64,000 nucleotides of DNA from Mycolicibacterium sp. (GTDB lineage: Bacteria; Actinomycetota; Actinomycetes; Mycobacteriales; Mycobacteriaceae), in NCBI RefSeq assembly GCF_016462545.1, contig NZ_JAEMTA010000021.1, positions 1 through 64,000 of the forward strand, given 5' to 3'. Position numbers and translations under genes: made by a program. Shown here in pieces: positions 26,819 to 35,445 of this stretch; position 1 is the first letter of the stretch, and each line of letters begins with the position of its first letter. The notes under the pieces were generated by a model, which was not told the origin of the DNA, did not search any database, and worked only from the letters and a program-made list of their open reading frames with translations.

Positions 26819-27484
26819 GTGTCCTTCACCGATGCCACCATTGCGCGGCTTCCGCGCGCGGTTCGGCCCTTCGCCGAACGGCATCACGAGCTCATCAAGT
26901 TCGCGATCGTCGGTGGCACCACGTTCATCATCGACTCCGCGATCTTCTACACGCTCAAGCTGACGATCCTCGAGCCCAAGCCCGTCACGGCCAAGATCAT
27001 CTCGGGCATCGTCGCCGTGATCGCGTCGTACATCCTCAATCGGGAGTGGAGCTTCCGCGACCGCGGTGGCCGCGAACGCCATCACGAAGCGCTGCTGTTC
27101 TTCGGCGTCAGCGGGGTCGGCGTGCTGCTCAGCATGGGGCCACTGTGGATCTCCAGCTACGTGCTGGAGCTACGCGTGCCCATGGTCAGCCTGACCATGG
27201 AGAACATCGCGGACTTCATCTCGGCGTACGTGATCGGCAACCTGCTGCAGATGGCCTTCCGCTTCTGGGCGTTCCGACGCTGGGTGTTTCCCGATGAGTT
27301 CGGCCGCAATCCGGACAAGGCCGTGGAGGCGACGATCACCGCGGGTGGCATCGCCGAAGCCCTCGAGGATCAATCCGAGGATGATCGCGAGAAGGGCATC
27401 GTCACCCCTCTGCGCGGCCGGCGGGCGCCCCGCGCGACTCCGCCCGGCGATTCCCCGGAACCCAGGGTGTCGAAGACGTCTTAG
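26819..27484 (+). CDS. GtrA-family membrane protein (Rv3277 type)
   Basis: A 221-residue protein with four membrane segments (about 28-48, 55-72, 88-115 and 135-158): IKFAIVGGTTFIIDSAIFYTL, VTAKIISGIVAVIASYILNREWSFRD, GVSGVGVLLSMGPLWISSYVL and AYVIGNLLQMAFRFWAFRRWVF. The NREWSFRD and FRFWAFRRWVF motifs are GtrA hallmarks. GtrA proteins are thought to move or regulate polyprenyl-phosphate-linked sugars. The tail is charged. Divergent from purK, as in M. tuberculosis. Confidence 0.9.
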   Translation: MSFTDATIARLPRAVRPFAERHHELIKFAIVGGTTFIIDSAIFYTLKLTILEPKPVTAKIISGIVAVIASYILNREWSFRDRGGRERHHEALLFFGVSGVGVLLSMGPLWISSYVLELRVPMVSLTMENIADFISAYVIGNLLQMAFRFWAFRRWVFPDEFGRNPDKAVEATITAGGIAEALEDQSEDDREKGIVTPLRGRRAPRATPPGDSPEPRVSKTS

Positions 27485-27518
27485 CGCTACGTCGCGGTGA
27501 CGCCGCACCGAGGTCGGG

Positions 27519-29009
27519 TCAGTACGCGCCCGAGCCGGTCGCGATCGTGCGAATGGTCTTCACAGCGATCAAGGCGTCATTCGTGATCGACCAGTTCTCG
27601 ACGTAGGACAAATCGAGTCGCACCGAGTCTTCCCAGGACAAATCGGAGCGTCCACTCACCTGCCACAGCCCGGTGATGCCCGGCAGCACCAACAGCCGGC
27701 GGCGCACCTGATCGTTGTAGGTATCCACTTCTCGACGCAGCGGTGGGCGCGGTCCGACCACACTCATATCGCGCCGCAACACGTTGATGAACTGAGGCAG
27801 TTCGTCGATGCTGTACTTGCGCAGGATCTTGCCCACCGGAGTGATTCGCGGATCGTCCTTGATCTTGAAGAGCACTCCTCCGACGCTGTCGTTGGCCTGA
27901 ACCAGGCTCTCGATCTGCTTGTCGGCGTCGACGACCATCGTGCGGAACTTGATCATCTGGAACGGTCGACCCTCGAGCCCGATGCGCTCGGAACGATAGA
28001 AGATCGGGCCCTTGGACGTGAGCTTGATCGCCATCGCGGCTGCCGCCATGACGGGGAACGCACCCAACAGGGCCGCGACGGCGACGAGGTAGTCGAACGC
28101 GTGCTTCTGCAGTTTCTTGGTACCGCTGTACTGAGGCTTCTCGACGTGGATCAGCGGAAGTCCGGCGACCGGGCGCATGGTCAGCCGCGGTCCGGCGACG
28201 TCGACGACACCCGGCGTGACCACGAGATCGACACCCAATTTGTGCAGATCCCACGACAGCTCGCGCACACCTTCGGGACCGAGATGGTCGGTGGTCGTGA
28301 GTGCCACGGTGTTGGCGTTGGTCTTCAGGATGGCATCGTGCACGCTGCCCTCGTCCCCCAGCACGGGAAACGTACCGACACCGGGGATCTCGATGGTGCC
28401 CCCGGAGCTGCGGCCGGTCAGACACACGCCGATCACCGAGTAGCCGTACACCCATCCACGGGTGAGGGACTGCACCAGACTGCGCACCGCTCTCGCGTCG
28501 CCCACGGCGAGGACGGTGACCACGCAGCGACCTCGCTTGCGCTGTCGCGAAAGGTACAGGCGACACACGTGGCGTCCGACGATCAGCGCGAGTAGACCGA
28601 GCGGAAATGCCACGGCCAAATATCCGCGAGCGTATTCGGGTCGGAAGATCATCAGGACGACCGCGACCACACCGACCGTGGACAGCGTCGCGGAAACCAC
28701 CCGGCGATATTCCTCCACGCCGGCCCCTACGATTCGAGGCGAACGGGTCCGGTAAACCGCCAGCAGTGCGAGCCAGATGGCCGCGACGCAGACCGAGAGA
28801 ATGGAAAAGTAGATGGAGAGGGGATCGAGCGCCGTTATCGGGCGCCCGACCCGAACCATTTGAGCGCACGCCAGCGCAATGGCGACGACCGTGATGTCGG
28901 AAATGACCAAGGCTCTGACATAACGCCGCTGCCAATGTGGCCCGTCGACGGGATTAGCCGCCTTCGCGGCTGCTCGCGTGAGGCCGAGAGCCTCTTGAGT
29001 TACTGTCAC
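27519..29009 (-). CDS. Polyprenyl-phosphate sugar-1-phosphate transferase, copy 1 (WcaJ/WbaP type)
   Basis: A 496-residue initiating glycosyltransferase. Residues about 25-130 hold four TM segments; a CoA-binding-like domain follows (RCVVTVLAVGDARAVRSL, YGYSVIGVCLTG). The last 200 residues are the bacterial sugar transferase domain: a membrane re-entrant helix, ERIGLEGRPFQMIKFRTM, SIDELPQFINVLRRDMSVVGPRPPLRREVDTYND, GITGLWQVSGRSDLSWEDSVRLDL. It loads a hexose-1-phosphate onto the lipid carrier. GTG at 29009 is preferred, with AAAGG upstream. A close paralogue of equal length lies at 32390-33880. Placed between the GtrA gene and the PH-domain gene. Confidence 0.92.
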   Translation of the reverse strand: MTVTQEALGLTRAAAKAANPVDGPHWQRRYVRALVISDITVVAIALACAQMVRVGRPITALDPLSIYFSILSVCVAAIWLALLAVYRTRSPRIVGAGVEEYRRVVSATLSTVGVVAVVLMIFRPEYARGYLAVAFPLGLLALIVGRHVCRLYLSRQRKRGRCVVTVLAVGDARAVRSLVQSLTRGWVYGYSVIGVCLTGRSSGGTIEIPGVGTFPVLGDEGSVHDAILKTNANTVALTTTDHLGPEGVRELSWDLHKLGVDLVVTPGVVDVAGPRLTMRPVAGLPLIHVEKPQYSGTKKLQKHAFDYLVAVAALLGAFPVMAAAAMAIKLTSKGPIFYRSERIGLEGRPFQMIKFRTMVVDADKQIESLVQANDSVGGVLFKIKDDPRITPVGKILRKYSIDELPQFINVLRRDMSVVGPRPPLRREVDTYNDQVRRRLLVLPGITGLWQVSGRSDLSWEDSVRLDLSYVENWSITNDALIAVKTIRTIATGSGAY

Positions 29010-29133
29010 GTTCCTGCCTTTGTGTTTGCTAGCAGCTAAGCGGCCGCCCGCGGGTCCCCGGCTCGACACAACTATCGCACTGTGTGACAGAGTTCGCTAC
29101 AAGAATCGGGGCATCAAGGTGGAAGCCTGACGA

Positions 29134-29652
29134 CTAGCTGGGCGACTCCTCTGTACCGAGAGTGTCGAAGACTTCGTGGTAGAGCAGGGAGTGCACGCGT
29201 TCGACGCGTGGAATGTCGTGAAATTCCAGTGGGTCCTGCGACGCAGATTCGATCAACAAAGTGCCGGTCCGAAGTAGCCGATCCAACACACCATGGCGAA
29301 ACTCGACGCTGTTGATTCGCGCCAACGGTATGTCGATACCCGATCGAGTGAGAATCCCGTGACGAAACATCACCCGCCGGTCGGTTATGACGAAATGCGT
29401 TGTACGCCAGTTGAGAAACGGCCAGGCGACGAGCCACCCCACCAGAACCAGCCACAGGGCCCCGATGACGATCATGACGATGTTCTTGGCGGTGGGCTCC
29501 CACGTCAGCCGATTCACCGCACCCACTCCGAAAGCGGCGACTGCCGCCGAAGAAATGAGGACCAGCGTCGGTCCCACCAATCGCTTCCAATGCGGATGCC
29601 GATGAAGTACGACGCGCTCGTCGGCGGCAAGTACGTTATCCGGATATCCCAC
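29134..29652 (-). CDS. Bacterial PH-domain membrane protein (Rv3278c type)
   Basis: A 172-residue protein. Two TM segments (about 27-47 and 58-80: LVLISSAAVAAFGVGAV and IVMIVIGALWLVLVGWLVAWPF) are followed by a PH-like domain: TTHFVITDRRVMFRHGILTRSGIDIPLARINSVEFRHGVLDRLLRTGTLLIESAS, the characteristic bPH2 pattern. Function unknown; the family is common beside birA and accD5 in mycobacteria. GTG at 29652 with TAGGGT 6 nt upstream. Confidence 0.88.
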   Translation of the reverse strand: MGYPDNVLAADERVVLHRHPHWKRLVGPTLVLISSAAVAAFGVGAVNRLTWEPTAKNIVMIVIGALWLVLVGWLVAWPFLNWRTTHFVITDRRVMFRHGILTRSGIDIPLARINSVEFRHGVLDRLLRTGTLLIESASQDPLEFHDIPRVERVHSLLYHEVFDTLGTEESPS

Positions 29653-29949
29653 GGAGTGACCCTACCTAGCCGACGACCTTTGGCGAAGAATGTCACGGCG
29701 TCGCCAATTGACTTCGCAAACTCCCGTGGTCGGTGCACGAGGCCTTCGCACATCCGCTGGAACACGCCGTTGGGGTAGCCTCTACGAGATCGCTGAGTGC
29801 TGCTGAAGGGCGCGTCGCAGAGGCCTCGGCGAGGATGCTCTCGAATACCCGAGGGGTTTGCACGAGCGATCGAGAGCAACATCACATATGTCATCACGTG
29901 CCCCATAGAGACGTCGCCGACGGGCGATGCCCTGATTCGAGGAGTCGTA
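29653..29949. other. Divergent intergenic region (PH gene/FkbM gene)
   Basis: About 297 bp without a convincing gene. An in-frame extension upstream of the FkbM gene (from 29797) shows no family similarity and is rejected. The PH-domain promoter is at its left edge and the FkbM ribosome binding site at its right. Confidence 0.45.
29659..29664 (-). promoter_or_regulatory. Leaderless-type -10 element for the PH-domain gene
   Basis: Minus-strand TAGGGT, then exactly 6 nt to the GTG at 29652. Same layout as the accD5, birA and lcp1 starts. Confidence 0.45.
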
Positions 29950-30711
29950 GTGCAAATCGGCGGCCGCAATGTCAGCACCCTAGCCAAGTCCATGCTCGAA
30001 CCGCGGCACTACATTGCGGCAGGAAACATGGCCCGCACCTACGAAGCTCCCGTGGAGATGGCCCGCCGCTATCTGAGCAACAAGGGCGAGTACCCGTACA
30101 CCGCCAAGGTGCGCACGCCAACATCTCTGCTGGCACTTCGGACGTACTCCCCGCACGACGTGTTGACGATCAACGAGATCTTTTGCAGGCAGGATTACAA
30201 GGCAGACGCCGGCGACAAGGTCGTGGTGGACTTCGGCTCGAACATCGGCATCTCGGCGGCGTACTTCCTGTCACGGGGCCCCGGCGTGTTCGCGTATCTG
30301 TTCGAGCCGTTGCCCAGCAACGTCGAACGGCTTCGAGACAACCTTCGCGTCTTTCCCGATCAGTACGTCCTGCAGGAAACGGCCGTCGGACCGGACGAGG
30401 GCGAGGTGCAGTTCGGGTGGGAGGACACCGGGCGGTACGGCGGCGTCGGCGTAGCGACCGGGAAGACCATCACCGTGCCGTGCGTGAAGTCGCGAAGCGT
30501 GCTCGAAGACGTCGTCGGCCGCCATGGGCGCATCGATGTCCTGAAGGCCGACATCGAGGGGCTCGAGGGTGCCATCGTCGCCGACATACCGGAGGACCTC
30601 GCGCGGTCGATCGGCAAGATCTACGTCGAGTACGTCTTCAGCGAGAATCCGTTGCCAGCCACCCACGACTTCCGGCAGTACGGTGACATCGCCCAGCTGA
30701 CCCTGCGATAG
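29950..30711 (+). CDS. FkbM-family SAM-dependent methyltransferase
   Basis: A 253-residue methyltransferase. KVVVDFGSNIGISAAYFLSRG is motif I, FAYLFEPLPSNVERLRDNL the post-I acidic strand, ETAVGPDEGEVQFGW the middle motif, and DVLKADIEGLEGAIVADI the family motif near the active site. FkbM enzymes methylate hydroxyls of sugars or polyketides. The GTG at 29950 has GAGGAG at 5-nt spacing, in contrast to the leaderless neighbours. It abuts the convergent birA stop directly. Not part of the M. tuberculosis backbone; probably belongs with the polysaccharide genes. Confidence 0.85.
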   Translation: MQIGGRNVSTLAKSMLEPRHYIAAGNMARTYEAPVEMARRYLSNKGEYPYTAKVRTPTSLLALRTYSPHDVLTINEIFCRQDYKADAGDKVVVDFGSNIGISAAYFLSRGPGVFAYLFEPLPSNVERLRDNLRVFPDQYVLQETAVGPDEGEVQFGWEDTGRYGGVGVATGKTITVPCVKSRSVLEDVVGRHGRIDVLKADIEGLEGAIVADIPEDLARSIGKIYVEYVFSENPLPATHDFRQYGDIAQLTLR

Positions 30712-31566
30712 CTACCCCGGCAGATCGCCCGCCGTGCGCAGGTGCACGATGTCCCCCGCCGAGATGGCGACTACCCCGCCGTCGGTGTCGAGGAGGAGTC
30801 TGCCCTGCGCGTCCACGGCGGTCGCCGTGCCGACGATCTCGGAGTCACCCGGAAGCAGTGCTCGCACCCGCGATCCGATGGTCAGGCTGCGCGCTCGGTA
30901 GTCCGCCAGCAACCGCTCGTCGGCGCCGCCGGTGCTGCGCCAGCCACCGATTCGTCTGTCCAGGTGTCGTAGAAGTGCGCGTAGCACCCGGTCGCGGTCC
31001 GGAGCCTCGACGCCCAGCGCGAGCATCGAGGTGGCGATGCCCGGGTCCTCGAGTTCCTCGGGCAGCAGGCTCACGTTCAGACCAATGCCGACGACGATCG
31101 TCGGTCCCGACGGTGCCACCTCCGCCAGGATCCCAGCCAGCTTGCCAGCCGCCCCTCCGACGCCGGCCAGGACGTCGTTCGGCCACTTCAGCCCGAGTGG
31201 AATCCCCGCAGCCCGCAGCGCGACCTCGGACACCGCGTCGATCACCGCCACCCCTGCGACCAAGGGCAGGAGCCCCCATGCCTCGCTGGGCACGTCCCTG
31301 GGAGCGACCCCGACGGACACCGTGATCTGTGCCCTCGGTACCGCGGACCACGTACGTCCTCGTCGGCCGCGACCCGCCGTCTGATTCTCGGCGACCAGCA
31401 CGACCCCGTCGACGTCCTCCCCCGCCGCCGCTCGGGCAATCAAATCGCCGTTCGTAGAACCGGTCTCTTCGACGACGTCCAGTCGTCGCCACGATGATTC
31501 GGCTCCGAGCACGCCCTCTCTCAGCGCCTCGACGTCATATGCGGGCCGGAGTGTGTCGGACGTCAT
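30712..31566 (-). CDS. birA: Biotin-protein ligase BirA
   Basis: A 284-residue group I biotin ligase that lacks an N-terminal DNA-binding domain, so it is not a repressor. It biotinylates the carrier domains of acyl-CoA carboxylases, which fits its closeness to accD5. Motifs: VVEETGSTNGDLIARAAAGE, LVAENQTAGRGRRGRTWSA (biotinyl-AMP loop), LKWPNDVL, GKLAGILAE, VVGIGLNVSL; the C-terminal SH3-like domain follows from about 235. ATG at 31566; the longer upstream frame lacks similarity. Orthologue of Rv3279c. Confidence 0.95.
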   Translation of the reverse strand: MTSDTLRPAYDVEALREGVLGAESSWRRLDVVEETGSTNGDLIARAAAGEDVDGVVLVAENQTAGRGRRGRTWSAVPRAQITVSVGVAPRDVPSEAWGLLPLVAGVAVIDAVSEVALRAAGIPLGLKWPNDVLAGVGGAAGKLAGILAEVAPSGPTIVVGIGLNVSLLPEELEDPGIATSMLALGVEAPDRDRVLRALLRHLDRRIGGWRSTGGADERLLADYRARSLTIGSRVRALLPGDSEIVGTATAVDAQGRLLLDTDGGVVAISAGDIVHLRTAGDLPG

Positions 31567-31572
31567 TTCGGC

Positions 31573-31578
31573 AGCATA
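31573..31578 (-). promoter_or_regulatory. Leaderless-type -10 element for birA
   Basis: Minus-strand TATGCT followed by 6 nt and the ATG at 31566, with no ribosome binding site in between. Confidence 0.45.
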
Positions 31579-31614
31579 CGTCGACGGATTCCCCGACGGA
31601 TATGGACGACTAGG

Positions 31615-31998
31615 GTGGCGGACGTGCTGGTCGACAAGAGATTGGTCGGGTGGGTGGTGATCGGCGCTGGGCTCGGAGCCGTCCTCCGCAGCGTGATCGC
31701 ACCGGCATGGACCGGGACACCGGGCTTGGTCGCCGTTGGGGTCATGACCGTCGCCGGTGGCCTGCTCGCCGGAGTTGCACTCGGACTCCGCGGAGGGCGC
31801 GCGGCGGCACTCGTGATGGGGGTGGCAAGCGGTACCGCCAGCTCGGGCCTCTACGCCGTGTGGGGCGTGACCGCCGCCCCGAAGACCGGGATCGTATTCC
31901 TGATCACCGTGCCCGTGGCGACGGCGGCAGCGCTGACCCTGGGCGTCTCGGCCGTAGGCATCCTGCGCCGTCGAGACCGGACCGAGGTCGCGCACTGA
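31615..31998 (+). CDS. Small four-TM protein, divergent FluC/CrcB-like (first of a pair)
   Basis: A 127-residue membrane protein with about four hydrophobic segments (12-30, 38-58, 65-85, 90-112). GWVVIGAGLGAVLRSVIAP resembles the N-terminal GGxLGAxxRY of fluoride channels, and the second and third helices have similar lengths and Gly spacing. The Asn of TM2 and the FTTFST motif expected for FluC are absent (VMTVAGG and GTASSGLY instead). It is therefore a diverged relative or only a look-alike. GTG at 31615 is 49 bp from birA on the opposite strand. The stop overlaps the next gene's possible CTG start. Confidence 0.6.
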   Translation: MADVLVDKRLVGWVVIGAGLGAVLRSVIAPAWTGTPGLVAVGVMTVAGGLLAGVALGLRGGRAAALVMGVASGTASSGLYAVWGVTAAPKTGIVFLITVPVATAAALTLGVSAVGILRRRDRTEVAH

Positions 31999-32006
31999 GC
32001 GGCGCA

Positions 32007-32384
32007 TTGTGGGTCTTCGTCGGCGGCACTCTCGGCGCCGCGGTCACGCTCGCCTTCCTGCGGCATTGGCCTGGTCGCTCCACCGCGCTGACCTTGAGCG
32101 TCGTGAGCTCGCTGTGCCTGGGCGCGTTCTACGCGACCGTGCGTCATTCCGACGACCTCGGCGCCTTCGTCGGCTTCGGCGTCCTCGCGACGGCGGCGTC
32201 GTTCATCATGGCCGCCAACGAATGTCACGACATACCAACGACCGTCGCGGACGGACTTCAGCTACTTCGCCGGGTGACGAGTGCGATGCTTCTTCAGGCC
32301 GCGGTGTGCGTCGCGTTCGCCGCAGTCGGGTACTTGTCGATCGACTCCGTCGTGGTGCTCTACTACAAGATGGCCGCGAGCTAG
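32007..32384 (+). CDS. Small four-TM protein, divergent FluC/CrcB-like (second of a pair)
   Basis: A 125-residue membrane protein: WVFVGGTLGAAVTLAFLRHW, LTLSVVSSLCLGAFYATV, FVGFGVLATAASFIMAANE and SAMLLQAAVCVAFAAVGYLSI are its four hydrophobic segments. It follows the first member immediately, as the two halves of a heterodimeric FluC pair do, but conserved Asn and Phe-box residues are missing. No ATG or GTG lies in frame. TTG 32007 is given; a CTG at 31995 would overlap the previous stop as CTGA. Function not assignable. Confidence 0.55.
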   Translation: MWVFVGGTLGAAVTLAFLRHWPGRSTALTLSVVSSLCLGAFYATVRHSDDLGAFVGFGVLATAASFIMAANECHDIPTTVADGLQLLRRVTSAMLLQAAVCVAFAAVGYLSIDSVVVLYYKMAAS

Positions 32385-32389
32385 CCGGA

Positions 32390-33880
32390 TCAGTACGCGC
32401 CGGAGGCAGTGAGAATCGTGCGGACCGTCTTGGCGGCGATCACCAGGTCGTTGGTGATCGACCAGTTCTCCACATAGGAGAGATCCAGCCGGACGGAATC
32501 CTCCCAACTCAAGTCCGATCGACCGCTGACCTGCCACAGACCGGTGATGCCGGGCAGCACCAGGAGTCGTCGGCGCACCTGATCGTCGTACGTGTCGACT
32601 TCGCGGCGAAGGGGTGGACGCGGCCCGACCACGCTCATGTCGCCGCGAAGGACGTTGATGAACTGGGGCAACTCGTCGACGCTGTACCGGCGCAGATAGC
32701 GACCGATCGAGGTCACCCGCGGGTCGGCGCGCATCTTGAACAGCACCCCACCCACGCTGTCGTTGGCCGACGTCAATTCGTCGAGCTTGGCGTCGGACCC
32801 AACGACCATGGTGCGGAACTTGATCATCTCGAATGGCAGACCGTCGCGGCCGATGCGCTCCGACTTGTAGAACACGGGACCCTGGCTGGTCAGCTTGATG
32901 GCAATCGCGCTGGCGATCATCACCGGCGCGGCGAGGATCAGAGCCGTCGTCGCCAACACGAAGTCGAGCGCCCGCTTCTTGAACCGCTGGCTGCCGCTGT
33001 ACTGGGGCTTCTCGACGTGAATCAGGGGTAGACCCGCTACCGGCCTCAGCGTCAGCCGCGGGCCGCCGACGTCGACCACGCCCGGTGACACGACGAGGTC
33101 CACCCCGAGGGCGTCGAGGCGCCACGACAACTCCCGCATGCCATCGGGTCCCAGATGGCCGGTGGCGGTGAGCGCCACCGTGTCTGCCTTCGTCGCAAGG
33201 ATGGCCCGCTCGACATCGTCCTCGCTGCCGAGGATCGGCAGGACCCCGGCGCCCGGCACGTCGATGGTGCCGCCGGTCTTACTGCCGGTCAGACACACGC
33301 CGACGACCGAGTAGCCGTACGTCCATTCCCGCGACATGGACTGGACGAGACTGCGGACGGCCCTGACCTCGCCGACTGCCAGCACCGCGGTCAGGCAACG
33401 TCCCCGGCGACGCTGTAGCGCCACCAGTCGCCGGATGAGGCTACGGCTGACGAGCAGGCCGAAGATTCCTGCCGGAAGGGCGATGGCCAGATAGCCTCTG
33501 GCAATTTCCGGGCGCAGGACCATCAACGCGATCGCGATCAGGCCGACGACGGCAAGCGTGGCGGAGAGGACCCGGCGGTATTCCTCGATGCCCGCGCCGA
33601 CGATCCGTGGGGACCGTGTTCGGTAGATCGCCAGAAACGCCATCCACGTCGCCACCACCATCAGGGAGGCGACCGAATACCAGAACGACGCGTAGTTCAG
33701 TGTCGTGGCCAGCCCCTGCAGCTGCAGCCACTGCGCCACGATCACCGAGCAAACGACGACCGCAAGGTCGGTGATCACGAGGGCAAACTTGTAGCGGCGT
33801 TGCCACTGTGGCCGTGCTATCGGAAGTCGAGCCCTTGACGACTCGATCTCCGAGGTGGTGGCTTCTTGAACCTGGAACAT
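32390..33880 (-). CDS. Polyprenyl-phosphate sugar-1-phosphate transferase, copy 2 (WcaJ/WbaP type)
   Basis: A 496-residue paralogue of the protein at 27519-29009, with four N-terminal TM segments, the RCLTAVLAVGEVRAVRSL middle domain and the full sugar transferase domain: ERIGRDGLPFEMIKFRTM, SVDELPQFINVLRGDMSVVGPRPPLRREVDTYDDQ, GITGLWQVSGRSDLSWEDSV. The two differ mostly in the TM region and the N-terminus, while the catalytic domain is nearly identical in the motifs. ATG at 33880. It forms the left border of the main polysaccharide locus and could use a different sugar or serve a different pathway. Confidence 0.92.
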   Translation of the reverse strand: MFQVQEATTSEIESSRARLPIARPQWQRRYKFALVITDLAVVVCSVIVAQWLQLQGLATTLNYASFWYSVASLMVVATWMAFLAIYRTRSPRIVGAGIEEYRRVLSATLAVVGLIAIALMVLRPEIARGYLAIALPAGIFGLLVSRSLIRRLVALQRRRGRCLTAVLAVGEVRAVRSLVQSMSREWTYGYSVVGVCLTGSKTGGTIDVPGAGVLPILGSEDDVERAILATKADTVALTATGHLGPDGMRELSWRLDALGVDLVVSPGVVDVGGPRLTLRPVAGLPLIHVEKPQYSGSQRFKKRALDFVLATTALILAAPVMIASAIAIKLTSQGPVFYKSERIGRDGLPFEMIKFRTMVVGSDAKLDELTSANDSVGGVLFKMRADPRVTSIGRYLRRYSVDELPQFINVLRGDMSVVGPRPPLRREVDTYDDQVRRRLLVLPGITGLWQVSGRSDLSWEDSVRLDLSYVENWSITNDLVIAAKTVRTILTASGAY

Positions 33881-33995
33881 TGCTGCTCGATTTCCTCCGC
33901 TTGCCCATCAACCCGACGCCGCACAGCCCCCGCATGAACTTCGACCACTATGGCAGACTTTGCGAAAATATGCTTGATCAGACGGAAATGCGAGG

Positions 33996-34583
33996 TCAAG
34001 GACAAGCGGCTTGAAAAACAGTCTTCACTAGACCGGCGTACTGATAGAAATAAACGAACTCCCACGACAGGATCGACATGTCGTAGGGGCGCGGCACCTC
34101 GCGCATGACGAGCGCACCCGGATCAGGGAAGCACTTGCCGAAGATCATTCTGGCCCGAGGCAAATGGTACCGCCAACTGACGACGATGATCCGATTCCAG
34201 GACCGTTCCTTCGCCAGCCGATGCGTCATCTCCGCCTCGCCACGCGTGGTGAGCGGATTGGGCCGCAGGCACATCGTCTCGATGCCGCCGCCGGATTCGT
34301 GGCATACGCGGCGCATGATCGGATCGTCGGCGTCATACGGATTGGACAGCAGGACCGTCGGAGCCCAACCGGCCCGAGCCAGAGATATCCCATAGTCCTC
34401 GCGGCCATCGTGTTCGCCGCCTAGAACGACGATGACGTCGGCACGTTGCAGTGGATCGACGGTCGCGTGCTTGAACACGACGAAACCCGTGACTCCGACG
34501 AGTGCCATGATCACGACGACCGCCGTGGTGAGGACGAAGAAGGCGCGTCGCAGTTCAGGTCCTTGAATTCGCCGGGTCGTCAC
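33996..34583 (-). CDS. YdcF/SanA-like DUF218 membrane protein
   Basis: A 195-residue protein with one N-terminal TM (about 14-38) and a DUF218 domain: ADVIVVLGGEHDGREDYGISLARAGWAPTVLLSNPYD, then NPLTTRGEAEMTHRLAKERSWNRIIVVSWRYHLPRARMIFGKCF. The LGG, TRGEA and SWRYHLPRA segments are the DUF218 core. ElyC/SanA relatives act in envelope polysaccharide or lipid-carrier homeostasis. GTG at 34583 is chosen; an upstream ATG at 34622 would overlap the previous gene more. Last gene of the eight-gene operon starting at 42729. Confidence 0.82.
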   Translation of the reverse strand: MTTRRIQGPELRRAFFVLTTAVVVIMALVGVTGFVVFKHATVDPLQRADVIVVLGGEHDGREDYGISLARAGWAPTVLLSNPYDADDPIMRRVCHESGGGIETMCLRPNPLTTRGEAEMTHRLAKERSWNRIIVVSWRYHLPRARMIFGKCFPDPGALVMREVPRPYDMSILSWEFVYFYQYAGLVKTVFQAACP

Positions 34584-35445
34584 CGCACAGAGCTTGGTAA
34601 CGGCCGAACATCCGGCGGCCAAGTTCGCGCTGGGCCGCCCCGTTGTAGTGCGGGTCGACGGCGCTGTTGAAGGAGTCGCGAGGGCCGGGTACGAAAGCCG
34701 TTCGCGGTCGCCGGTTCGGCGTGTCCTCGTGAACCGCGTTGATCACCGGATAGTCCCGGTGGCCGTTCTCCATCTCCTCGGGCACCATTCCACCAAGGAT
34801 GAAGGGCACGTCGCTGCCATAGCGCTCGCGCAGCGAATCGATCACCAGGTCGAGCTTCGCCTGGTACACCGGGCCCGGCGTCAACGGAACGTCCGTCTCG
34901 CCCTGGTGCCACAGGATGGTGGCGACCTCACTGCCGGGGAAGGTCCGAAGCACCTCGTCGATCGCGCGGGTCGCCTTTCGATAGAGATTCACCCGCACCT
35001 TCGTGCACTGCGGATCCCAGCTGTACCCGTTCTTGGGAGTGAAGGACGTGTCACCTCTGGCTCCGGGGATCAAGAGCACGGCTCTCCCCGTCGCCTCCGC
35101 CAGCAGCTTGGCGAAGGTCATGCCGAAACCGACCCCCTTGGAGGGGACTTCGTGGATGAGCGGATCGACGCCCACGATCGCCTTGTTCTTGGAGCGGCCG
35201 CACATTGCCCACTGGTGCACCAGTGGGTGCGGGCGGTCTAAGCCGTCGAGGTCGAGCCCGAACCCCATCCCCTGTGCGTTCGACTGACCGAGCACGGGCA
35301 CGACGAGGTAGGGCGATTCTGGCGGTCCCACCCGGTCACCGCGCGGTGCGAGCCGACGCTTGACGAAGCACTTCGCCTCGACCACCAGCTGGGTCAGCAG
35401 CGGACTGTCTCCGTCGGGATTCCTCGGAGCCCTAGCGGCATTCAT
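34555..35445 (-). CDS. SGNH-type sialate O-acetylesterase-like carbohydrate esterase
   Basis: A 296-residue esterase. VPVLGQSNAQGMGFG is block I with the nucleophile Ser, LLIPGARGDTSF block II, ILWHQGETDVPLTPG block III, and AVDPHYNGAAQRELG the C-terminal Asp/His. This is the SASA/CE6-like pattern, removing acetyl groups from sugars. No clear signal peptide is seen, so it may act in the cytosol or be exported otherwise. ATG at 35445 overlaps the lipase stop by 14 nt. Suggests the surface polymer is O-acetylated at some stage. Confidence 0.85.
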   Translation of the reverse strand: MNAARAPRNPDGDSPLLTQLVVEAKCFVKRRLAPRGDRVGPPESPYLVVPVLGQSNAQGMGFGLDLDGLDRPHPLVHQWAMCGRSKNKAIVGVDPLIHEVPSKGVGFGMTFAKLLAEATGRAVLLIPGARGDTSFTPKNGYSWDPQCTKVRVNLYRKATRAIDEVLRTFPGSEVATILWHQGETDVPLTPGPVYQAKLDLVIDSLRERYGSDVPFILGGMVPEEMENGHRDYPVINAVHEDTPNRRPRTAFVPGPRDSFNSAVDPHYNGAAQRELGRRMFGRYQALCGDDPANSRT

